Assembly (NCBI GenBank): GCA_949825065.1
Contig: OX463845.1
Location: 24,468,728-24,532,727, forward strand
Direction of reading: 5' to 3'
Length of the DNA: 64,000 bases
Source of the DNA: Odontocerum albicorne
Lineage: Eukaryota > Arthropoda > Insecta > Trichoptera > Odontoceridae
Positions 11,075 to 23,000 of this stretch are shown piece by piece. The stretch's first letter is position 1. Every line of letters starts with the position of its first letter. Made by a program: the position numbers and the translations under genes. A model generated the notes under the pieces. It did not search any database, was not told the DNA's origin, and was given only the letters and a program-made list of their open reading frames with translations.

Positions 11075-14000
11075 GTATGTAGTTGTTATAATAATAATGT
11101 TTTTTATTATCCTTTTCAAGAAATTATCTGGTTCCATTTAGTGACATTCTCAAACAATATTTACCTAAGAAGACTTCAAGATATTTTACCTCTATTTATT
11201 TTAATTAAAACTTTTATGGAATCATAAAATGTTGAGCCTTTTTAACATAATATTTCTTTTCAATTGTTTACATTTTTTACAAACAATTATTATACAGCAT
11301 ATATGTATTACTATACAAAATCATAAGTGATCGAGGTATTATGATAATGTGTTGTGTTACAATCAAGTGTCGATTCGTAAAAACATGTTGTGTTACAATC
11401 ACATGTCATTTCCACAATCTTGCCCATGAGGTTATTTAAAAAAGAAACTAAAAACTTTTATTTTGTAGTTTGGAAAATTATTTCTGTTTTTTTCTCAGGA
11501 TACATATCTTTATATACTTATAATCATACGTCCGATACACTCCCCCCGGTGTAGTTAGCCCTATTTATTTACACCTATGGTCGCTACGGATGTATGCGTC
11601 ATTCATTCACAGTAGGAAAGACCAATACTTTTACACTTGGACGCATACAGATTCCAGTCGCTATCTGCACGCGCACCGCTCGGAATTGGCCATCCTTCCC
11701 CGACATGGTTTCTAGGACTCGTCCACGAGGCCACATATTTCTTGGTAGAGCGCCATTCGCGATGATCACTATGCCTTCTTGAATAGGGGCGCGCTGACTC
11801 TCACCATTTTGTCACTGGGCAATAGCCGGTAGGTACTCGCGTATCCATCATCTCCAGAACATATCGGCCAGCTGTTGCGCGATTCTCCATTGTTTTCTTA
11901 AGCATATCTCATTCTCACCTTTGTTTTATAGCGCCAGGTGTGGTCGATCTCCGGCGGACCCAATGAGAAAGTGATTAGGCGTCAGCGGTGAATCCTCCCT
12001 TGGATCGATGGGTATGTGGATGAGGGGAAGACTGTTGACCACGTGTTCAGCTTCTGCCAAGGCCATTAGAATGGTCTCTTCACGGAGTGTTCGCTCTTTT
12101 AAGATGGCATTCAGTGCTTTCTTTACTGAACGCACCAGACGTTCCCACGCTCCTCCCATATGTGATGACGTGGGAAGTATAAACTTCCACTCCGTCTATT
12201 GCATTGCCATCTTGTCTTGCAACTTATCATCAATCTGTAGGGCCCTAATCCAAAGCGCAGGTGGTGGCAATAATAGTTCTCAAGGTTGAGCTGACTCCTG
12301 ATAGTTCATAGTGAAGCGTACGGTGATGCGTTCGTCTGCAATTGCCGATGCCGCATCTCTTCTTCCTACACTTAGGGGCTCGATGCATGGACTCTAGGTA
12401 GATGAAACACAGTCCCGATTTCACGCATTTCCAGCGCTCATTCACGCCCTTCCTCTGATACACTGGACACACCATCAGCGTATGCTCCCTCTCGCATGTG
12501 CACATTTGGTCTCGATCTTCGTCTCAACGGACTGCAGCATCATATTGCCATCCCGTCGGGGTTTCTGCAATCTCGAGAACAGTTGTGGGTCCAGTCCTCC
12601 AGCGTAGGGGGCCACGTTGCACATCTCCATCAGACATGCAGCTAGCTCGTTCACCGTAGCTCTGTGCGGTTATCCAATTTGCGATCCAAACCGCATGAAT
12701 CGGATACTCAAGAGTAACTACGTTACCATTTCGGTGAGTAGTTGCGGCGACGCCAGGTATTCTCTTTCCAACCCCTCCACTGTAGCGATTACATTCCGTA
12801 CCGCCACAGCATATTTAACAACGGCTTCTGTAGAGGCACCTTCCGTCAGACGATGCAGTCGTCGGACTCTCTCCAGCATCGTGGCTACGATCACCTTCGG
12901 GTGACCGAAGCGCATCTCCAAGGTGCCGATTATCTCCCGCACGTTCCTCGGCTCCACCAACAGGGCGGAAACTGCTTCTATAGCGCGTCTCTTCAGGGCA
13001 CGCTGCAGCCGAAGAAGATTCTCATAACTCCGTGGACTGATCGTACTGTGCCTTGAACGTCGGCCACTCGAGGGAGTCTCCAGAAAAGACGGGCAGGTCC
13101 TTCGCTCCAGTCTGTCGACCAATTAGCGCGCTCATCCTCGAACTCTCTTCACTGGCTCGTGTCTTCGGACTTCCATTTCCCAGTGATGATCGTGTGGCTT
13201 CTGCTATCAAGGATGGCATTTGATTCTGCTGCTGGTTCAACCAATCCTCGGTGAGCCGCCGCGGATCAGCTGCCGGTATGTCATCAGGAATGCGTGCCTC
13301 TGATGGTCCAGGAACGGCGCCATCGCAGCTTTATCCTTTAGCGCTGTCCTTTCGTCGAGCAATATGGACGTTCTTCTTTTCTCGGCTCGGAGCTCTTTCC
13401 GTAGCTTCCTGATTGTGTCCTCCGTGTTGGTGTATGAAGATACAACTGAATCGGCATCAGATGTTTGGTTGCTCCGAACTCTCGCTTCCATAGCGGGGTT
13501 CTTACCGGAACGTAGAGAAGGCATCATGGTGTGAGTGAATCTTCTGTAAATGCAGCAGATCCGGCTCGAAGGACCACTTTGTACAGCACCGGTACAAAGA
13601 CTGTAAAATAGGTGGATGGCTGCCGCTCCATACTCGGAGATTTCGGTTTACTTCTTGCTTTTCCGGTGAAAAGTAGTAAGATGAAAAGATTCCTCTTTAG
13701 CAGGTAGAAGTTGGTCGTAAATAAAAACACAGTAGACGTTCCAGAAACAGAGAATATATTTTTAACATTTTTCGTTCTTTATGTGCAGCCCATTGCTCAT
13801 CGTAAGCCCCTTTATTCGCCCATGTACGCCGTCATGGCTTACTAGATACTATGTATGCAGTGCACTTCTCGCTTGCATGGGCCGTTTGACTTTTTATATA
13901 GTTCGGAAATTCTAGGATGAGTTCTGTGATAGCTCACAAATTTGCCCCAATACAACCTTGTAACGATGTTCAGTAATTTTAATTATTTTATCAACTTTAA

Positions 14001-17000
14001 TATAAGCCTCAATTCTAATAAATAGCAAGTTATTTAGGTAAATACATTATATAAGGTTGTATTGGAGCAAATTTGTGAGCTGTCACAGGACTCATCCTAG
14101 AATTTCCGAACTATAGTGACTATTGTGAAGGCCATACATAAGGAACATTTTATTATGATAGGTACACAGCAATTACAAATAAATCATATATTTTAGGTGA
14201 CACATACGTCCGATACATTCATATTATATAATATAAAAGATTATTATTATGTATAATAACAATAAGCATAAGAATGTTTGTTATTTAATAGCATATAAAC
14301 TTGATTTGATTTATTAGTTTTACTTATTAATGATAAGGCTTATTTTTGTATAAAAATATTACATAAGAAAAAAGATGTTCTTGGTTAATGATCATTAATT
14401 GGTAATCTCAAATACACAATGCCACAGTGATTCAAAATGAGAAAGCTCTATCTAACAGGCATTAATGTGTTCTAATATTTCTTATAAATTTACAGGGAGT
14501 TTCCAAACCTTTTGAGAAGGTTATTAATGCTTCTCTAGGTGATTGTCATGCCATGGGTCAACCACCGATGACCTACATTAGACAAGTTTGTATATTTTTT
14601 TCTTTTAAAAAATCAAGATTTTACTTATATAATATATATCAGCCTTTTCACCCTGTTCCAATTGACATTGTGTCTGACGGAGCATTTTTATAAATACCAT
14701 GGAATTTTCTAAACTTTTCTATTATTTCTAAATGTGCTCAAAACATTAAGTATTGAAAATCTAAAATAAAGTTACGGTTTAAGAATAGTTGCTCATTTTA
14801 TTTTATTACAATGTAAGGTCTTTTATCAATCTTAAAAAAGGTTCCAAAAGTAATACTCAAACGCCATGTTACTTTTTTATAATTTATTATCTTACTATTT
14901 GATCCATCGTTGTCTCTAAGATCATGCAATAGAAAAAAGGTATGTGTGTACTGTTCTTTGTGCTGTATTTGTGCACTTTCAGTCATTTAAAAAAGATAAT
15001 GAAAAAGGTCGAAAAACTAATACTGATATCATGGACTGTCCAATTCCACCGGGAGTAAACATAACATATTATAAATAAAAGTCATTTGAAATGTTCAGTG
15101 TTAATTTGTAATGTAAAAGTATTTTGAATTTACGAAAGTTTCTCAAATTTCAGATTCTTGCTTTGATAACTTTACCACATTTAATGGAGGACCCTGATAT
15201 TCCAGATGACATGAAGAAAAGAGCCAGTGATATTTTAGATGGTTGTAGGTATAGTCATTTTGTAACTCACTAAAGTAAACCTCTTTAATTTGAATCTCGG
15301 TAATTCAAATTTTTCAACAAAACACTCAAATTGTCAATTCCATAATTGATTAACTCTCTAATTTGTAATTCGAAATAATTTTCCACCACATAATACGAAA
15401 ATTTTGAATGACAATATTATAAAAAAATAAGTGTTTGCATATTTTTGCCCGTGTCCGTCCATGTGGAGCCTGCTTTATATATGCTGTGGTACCTACAAAC
15501 ACACCACATGCCTGAACCCGCTCGTGTGGAACCTCATTTACATGTCTTAGTCCTCACCCCCACACATTTAAAAAAAAGGGGGAATTTCGAGTATGTAAAC
15601 TACTTGTTCAAAAGCGACGTGACCCGTGACTATTCCCGTAGTTTTGTAGTTTATATTATTCTTCGAAACGAATTATTTATATTTTTATTTCAGTCAATAA
15701 AAAAATATTAGTATAATTATGCGTTTCCTAGACGTTTTCGCGAAATACGTCCACATATGTATATTTTTTATAAAAATAATGTCTTGCAAGTTTTGCTATT
15801 TTTTTTTTACAAATTTCGTAAATTTCGAATGAATGGGGTTTCATATAGTTTTTATTTTTTTGGTCATTTAAATTTAGAATTGACGGGGTTTTACTATATT
15901 TAATTCTCATTCTTCATCACAGGGATCTGTTAAAAAGGTGACAAATATTTAACTCCATTTATTTTGTGTTCTGAATATGAAAATTATTAAGAAATTTTGT
16001 CAATTAAAACGCTATTATAAAGACAAATAACACACAATATCCAAATACATTCATATTATGAACAATTTATTTCTAAAATATAAAATTGATAAAGACTTTA
16101 AATGCTATAGCATGCTATAGCAAAGTTTTCATCCCATCTCTTTCAACTTTTAAATCTGATGAAAAATATTATGAAAGTATATTTTTAAAACATGTGACGG
16201 TTATCAGTATGCTCAGTAATGTATTTTTAAAACATGTGACGGTTATCAGTATGCTCAGTAATGTACTCGTATTATCAAAAATTTTCCCTTCTGTCTCCTG
16301 ATAAATGGCCAAAAGAGAGAGAAAACTTTATACAATAAGTTCATGTACAAATTTATTCAGAGGTTTAACGCTTAAAAACATATTTTAAATTTGAACACTA
16401 AAATAAAATCTCTCATATTACAAAACAGATTATGGAAGTACAATATTAATTTTAAATACATAAATACCATCACGCCTTTTGCTTGTTAGGGAAGGGAAAG
16501 GAGAGATAGCCAGACTTCCCTATTGTGACACATTTACATCCATATATCTTATCATGCATCGCCTAAAATTTCTGATTTTCAATGTTTCCTTCTTTCAAAA
16601 TCTCATCCTCTAGATTCAACCATACTTTCCATGGTCTACCTCTGCTACACCTTCCACTTAAATTTGCACTATATATTTATTTTGTTAGTCTTCCTTTAGT
16701 CATTCATTCTTCATGCCCTAACCATATTACTCAATACATTAGCCTTAAGTTCTCATTCATCCCTAATTACTTCATTGTCACTATTATTCTAAGTGTCATA
16801 CATTGTATTATTCTAAGTGCACACATTTCTACAGCATTTATTCGGCTCTTTTCAGTCTTGTTCCACATCCACGTTTCACTTCCATACAACAAAAATTGGT
16901 GCTAAAATACTGTAGGGGACTATCATCTTAGCTAATTTTGACACTGTCTGGTTCGAGTATATGTTTTGGTGCCCCTTTGACATTATTTCCTATCGCTACG

Positions 17001-20000
17001 CACTATATCTCTTGTTACTCTTTCATCATCTGAGAAAATACTACCTACATAGCTGAATTTCTTAACTTGCTCAAATCTTTTACTGCTCACCCATATATCA
17101 CATTTTTCCTTTCATACTTTTCTATCACCAAGACTTTGAATTTTGCAATATTCATTCTCAGATGTTTCTCTTTTCATCTCTCATACAAAATTTACTTATC
17201 AAACTCCATAATTCATCTTCATTCTTCACTAACACTGCCATGTCATCAGCATACATCATCTGCACACATTCCATTGACCTCTGTAGTTCCTTTATACATG
17301 AATCTATGACAATTCTGTCTTCTCTACTTTTGGAATATGCTGACGCAATATCATGAATCAATTTTAAATACTTTTGAAAATACAGTTACACCTCGCTTAA
17401 TCAACCTTATCGCTACAAAGTTCCAGTACAACAAAGCCAACCTCAGACTAATTGAAACTTTGCAGCATGGTATCGTACAGTACAGATCAGTCAATTTCGT
17501 ACATGGCGTTTATGGAGTTTTCAAAAACAAATTTTTCCTTCATATGGAAATCAAATCTCAAAGTGTGGGTAATTGAAGAGTTGTTTATTTCAAAATTTGT
17601 TTGTTTTTGCATAGTTTATAATTTTCATATTGGGAAAATTTTTGTTTTTGAATTTCATATTTTTATTCAGAATAAATTTTAGTTTTTATTCATTGTATTA
17701 TATTATATTATATGTATTATTTTCATAATGTAAGGACATATCTATTTTGACCACTTTATTATATTACACTTTCATTGTATACAGTACAACCTGGTGGACT
17801 TATTGCCATGTGGCAATGTCGTCCAATCAATTAGAAAGATGCAAAAGAGGTCTTAAATGAAAACGAGACTAGAATCCTTTTCTTTTAAATCTGGGTTCCA
17901 ACGGGAATCGAACCCGCAACCTCTTGGTTGGAAGACAAGCGTCTTACCAACTAGGCCACGGAAGTTGTCTACTATGTATTCTACCTCTAAAAATGAAAAT
18001 TTCTCAGAACGTATCTACATATTTAGTTAAGTATTAATGTATTTATTAAGCATTTTTTTATTAACAGAATAGAAAACAAATTATGTGAAGGGGATAATAT
18101 CAGAATATAGGTACATTAATATAGAAAATGTATAGATGCATGCCTTAAGAAGCAATTGTTTAAGATCAGTAAATTAATGTGTTTTTTTTTAATTTTTATT
18201 TTAGAGGGAGATCAATTGGATCATACTCCAATTCATTTGGAATAGAAACAATAAGAAAACATGTAGCTGAATACATTCAAACAAGGGATGGTGGTATCCC
18301 TTGCAATTGGGAAAATGTCTTTTTAACTACTGGCGCTACGGAAGCTATTAAATATGTTCTCAAATTATTTATATCTTCCGATAATTCAAAGAAATCAGGT
18401 ATTTAAACTTAAAATTCTTCTGATAATGAAGGAACTTCTGATAATGAATAATATCATACTCAGAAAACTAAGTCATTGAATACCTAGGTTATCTAAAAAT
18501 TTTAGGCATACCTAATGTATTTTAAGGAAAATCTCAATACATTGAGTATGTAGCACACCATTTATTTTATAAAATAAAATAAAGGAAATTAACAAAAGTA
18601 ATGATAAAATATGTATCTATTATACGAGGCATATCCAGAAACTAAGTGAACTGAATTTTTGTAGGTTACAATTTTTTTTATTTAAACAAAAAAATTACGT
18701 GGTTACCGTAGTACATATGTAAGCTATTTTTCGACATAGTCGCCATTCCTCTCAATGCAGGTGGTGAAGCGGGGTATCAACTTTTTGATGCCTTCCTCGA
18801 AGTAGTTTCTCGCCAACCCCTCCGTCCACTTCTCCACCTCCTCCTTTACCTCCTCGTCGGTTGAAAACCTTTTTCCACCCATGTGCAGCTTCAGGGAGGT
18901 AAAGAGATAGTAATCTGAAGGTGCTAGGTCAGGGGAATGCGCGGGATGGTTCAGGACATCCCATTTAAACGAGGCGAGCAGTTCCTTCGTGGCGTTGGCC
19001 GTATGTGGTCTTGCATTGTCGTGCAATAGGCAGACTCCCTTTGTCAGCATGCCTCTCCTCTTGTTCTGAATCGCCCTCCGCAATTGTTTTAAGGTCTCAC
19101 AGTATCTTGCAGAGTTGATCGTCTCCCCTTGAGGCAAATATTCAATTAAAATTATGACTTGACAGTCCCAAAACACGGATGCCATGATTTTCTTGGCTGA
19201 AATTGTGGTTTCGAACTTTTTGGCGGAGGGTGAAGAGGTGTGACGCCACTGTTGAGACTGCCTTTTGGTTTCAGGCGTGTAGTGTGCAACCCAAGTTTCA
19301 TCTCCAGTAAAGATGGAGTGGAGAAATGCATCTCCATGGAGTTTGCAGCGCCTTAAAAACTCTTGCCCGGCCTCCACTCGATTCAACTTGGCGGGAGATT
19401 GGTTTGACATTTTTCACGAAACGTGTTGTCGCGTCGACACTTCTAAACGTACTGACCTCGAACCAGTCTCGTTGCGGAGGGGAAGGATCAGGCTACACGG
19501 AAGTGTAGCCAACATGTCGAAAATAAAATCCATCCGGTCGTGAGAGCTTCAGTACACTTACTTTCTGGATACGCCTCGTATTATATATACCCCACTAAAG
19601 AAATACATTTTTAATTTTAAATTAGATAACTTACAATATTATTTTCATTTAATAGTAAACGTGAATTCAGGTTTTCTTCATTAATTCATATAAACTTTTA
19701 CTCAAAATGCCTATCACCATTCTATTCTGAATTTCTTTAAATATTTTTTTAAAAAGTTAGCCCGGCCCAATGGAAAGGATATAGCCCGGCCTAATGGTAT
19801 ATATGGCAATGAATTATACTTCCTGTCACCTTTTTAATGTTTGTTTAAGAATTTTAAATATGGATACATTTTTTGCATTGCTCTGATTACAACAAATATT
19901 CAGGAGTCAAACTTGGTGTTAACATTATGTTTCACAATGCCTAAACATATTATGAGAAATCAGATTTACTTTAATTTCTCTATATCTCATTTTAGGTATC

Positions 20001-23000
20001 CTTAATCCCGTCCCACAATATCCACTGTACACATCAGCCCTCACTGAATTTGGTATTACGCAAATTAATTATTACCTCAATGAATCCAGTAATTGGAGCA
20101 TAAATGTTGAAGAATTGGAACGAGTTATCCTCGAAGCAAAAACACACTGTGAACCCAGAGCTATTGTGGTGATTAATCCGGGAAATCCAACAGGACAGGT
20201 AGATAAAACAATTTTTAGAATACAAGGATAGGCCTCAACCTTGCTAACAACAGGATGAAGATGAAATTAACCTGACTTGCTCTCATAACTTTTTTGGAAA
20301 TATCAAACCCTTCTCTGTCAACTGGTAATAGCATTGCCACATCTTTTAACCCTTTTACAGGATTTTTACTCAACGGAAGTATGATAAATGTCAAATATGA
20401 TATATTCATTCAAGGTTATTGTTAATTTTCTATTGTTGTGACATCAAATATGTACATGTTGTAATACAGGAGTGATCCATCCATCCAACACCCTTTTCGT
20501 TCCTTCGGGAACAAAGGGATTGGTCAAAATATCTCCATCAAGGTCGGTCCGCAATCCAGCGCTCCACATTCTCCCACATTTAACTAAGATACATGAGTTT
20601 TACTTACATTGTATGCTTATACAAACTGTTAAATTCTTATGCAGTGTGATAACACAATTTAAGGGTTGCATTGTTACTCGTATATTTAGTTCTAACATTT
20701 CATTAATTTAAAGATAACATACTATATTTAGATATCCTGTCTTTGAAAGGGTTAAACCTCAGTATCTAAATATAAAATATGAATTGATTCGAGACACATT
20801 TTGATACTTGTATGTTTAAGTCAATTGAGTTCAAAATGTTAAGTAATATGGAGAGGTTTTGCTCTCAAAAGTAATGCATTTATATTGAGAGATAATAGAG
20901 GTAATTACCTCTAAAATTAAAGATTGTAAAAAGTCTATGAATCTGAAACCTTAGAAAAGGATTGTGCTCAAATATATGACACAGATTTTTAGTGATTCTC
21001 AAGAAGTTTCATCGAAAACATTTACTTTAGGAGAAAATATTGTAAACATTATTTTTCTATGTTTCTTTCAACACATTTTCATAAAATAACTTGACTTGAA
21101 ACTAAATAAAAACTCTAGAAATCTAATCAAAGCCAACGAACATTAAAACAAATACTGGATGAAAATGCATTAAATAAGTTTCAAATTGCATACATTTTCC
21201 ATAACTTTTCATTTCTTTCAGGTCCTTTCCCAAAAAAATATTGAAGATATTATAAAATTTGCTTACAAATGGAATCTGTTTATCCTAGCTGATGAAGTTT
21301 ATCAACAAAATATTTATGCTGAAGGTTGCCAATTTCACTCATTTAAAAAGGTAAATATAGAGCTGTAACATACTTGGATTCTGGGCATTTATTTATTGAA
21401 ATCTTAATTGTAGAGTGATAGCCAATACAAATTTATTTTATCCCTGATTGCTGAATATTGTACTGATCTATCTCACATAGGTCAATATAGTGCAATTCCA
21501 ACTGGCGAGCATTTAATTCATCATTAATTAATTTGGTGTCAGACAAGACTACTCATGTAGTGCCTCATCTGCAGTGCTACACTCTTGTTCATTATATGTA
21601 TAGGGTGGGTTTAATGTTCCATGCTGATGTTTTTTTAAATAACTTTTAAATGAAACACAATTTTATAATTTACATTTAATTTTTTGATTATATTGTCTTT
21701 ACCATTATATATGGAATATGATGTCAGTCAAGTGGCCGCCTCTGGCCGTGGTGCAAACGTGACCTCTTTCAAGCATATTTTCCATAACATTGTCGCAGAC
21801 TTCTGATGTTATTTAAGCAATTTCTTTTCGAATGTTGTCCTTAAGCATCGGGATTGTGGTTGGTTTGTTGGTGTACACCTTTCCATTCACGTACCCCAAA
21901 GGAAATAATCGAGGGCAGTCAAATCAGGGGATCGTGGGGGCGAGTTGATATCACCACTTTTTGACATTATACAGCCGGGAAAAGTTTCTCGCAAAATTTG
22001 CATCGTAGCACGAGCTGTGTGTGATGTGGTATTGTCCTGTTGGAACCACATGTGCTGTAGGCCTAATTGATCCAATTTGGGCACAAGAAAGTTTACCAAC
22101 ACGTCACGATAGCCATCACCAGTAACTGTTACAGCATTGCCTCTAGCATTCTCAAATAAATATGGCCCAATGATGCCGCCGGCCCAAATGGTGCACCTTA
22201 CAGCCACTCTACGTATAAATCATTGTTAACACATGAGAGGCACCTCCCCCGGCGGTGAACAAGTCTACCTTCCCAGTGGGCTGATGTGCAAATGGTTCGA
22301 AATATTCAGTGTCGATGTCGTTGCTAGGCCTCATAATCGAGAATCCCCTCGCCACTCCAACGTCAATCTTGAGCTGCTCTTCCACATTGATCATGTGATA
22401 TTTTGTGAGAAAATAGCCCGTTCCTAGATGCGCACTCCCTCCCACAAATGTCACAGACATGTGGATCCTGCTGAGTCGCCTGGCAATATTGACGCATGTT
22501 CTTAGCCAGAGAATAGATGGCTCTCCATCCTCCATGGTCCTGAGCCACCTGCTCCCAGTCATCAGGCGTCCCGCACAAAGTCAGCGACTCTCGCAGACTG
22601 TCCTTATAACACTTTGTCTGCCCAACAGCCCTTCGTTTGCCCACTACTTCCCCATACAAGACTATTTTGGGAGTCTTTGATATGATTGCCCATGAATATC
22701 ATGTCCACTGTTTTACAAGATGCACGAAACCCAGTCTGAGACTCTAAAGTGACCCTGTTCAAGACCTTAATAAGCCTGTCCACGACAATTCTGCTGAATA
22801 TTTTATCCACAACCAGTCTGGATGTTTTCTAGTAACAGTGCCACAGATTTTAACAGATGACCGATACAAAATTCGGTTGAGACTGCCACACTGAGAACTC
22901 GTAGTACTAAGATCCATCCCAACACCAATACTCTCAGAAATAACTACACAAAATCATTTTCGAATTATGTCATCCTTGAGACCAGCTGTATTGAGTTTCC

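Larger units (their letters stand above)
11533..14217 (-). mobile_element. BEL/Pao LTR retrotransposon relic in ALT intron 1
   Basis: A 5' LTR begins TGTATCGGACGTATG at 14217 and ends near 13582. It is followed by TGGTCCTTCGAGCCGG, a sequence typical of the segment after BEL-type LTRs. Gag and integrase remains follow. A polypurine tract (CCGGGGGGAG) ends at 11540, abutting a second TGTATCGGACGTATG at 11539, where the 3' LTR should start. Similarity to the 5' LTR stops after about 15 bp, so the 3' LTR is truncated. Protease, reverse transcriptase and RNase H are missing. Confidence 0.85.

Noticed and set aside
17893..17967. A functional tRNA-Gly gene on the minus strand
   Set aside because: A and B boxes and a TCC-like loop are present, but the acceptor stem pairs poorly and the head is joined to a body shared by several SINE copies.
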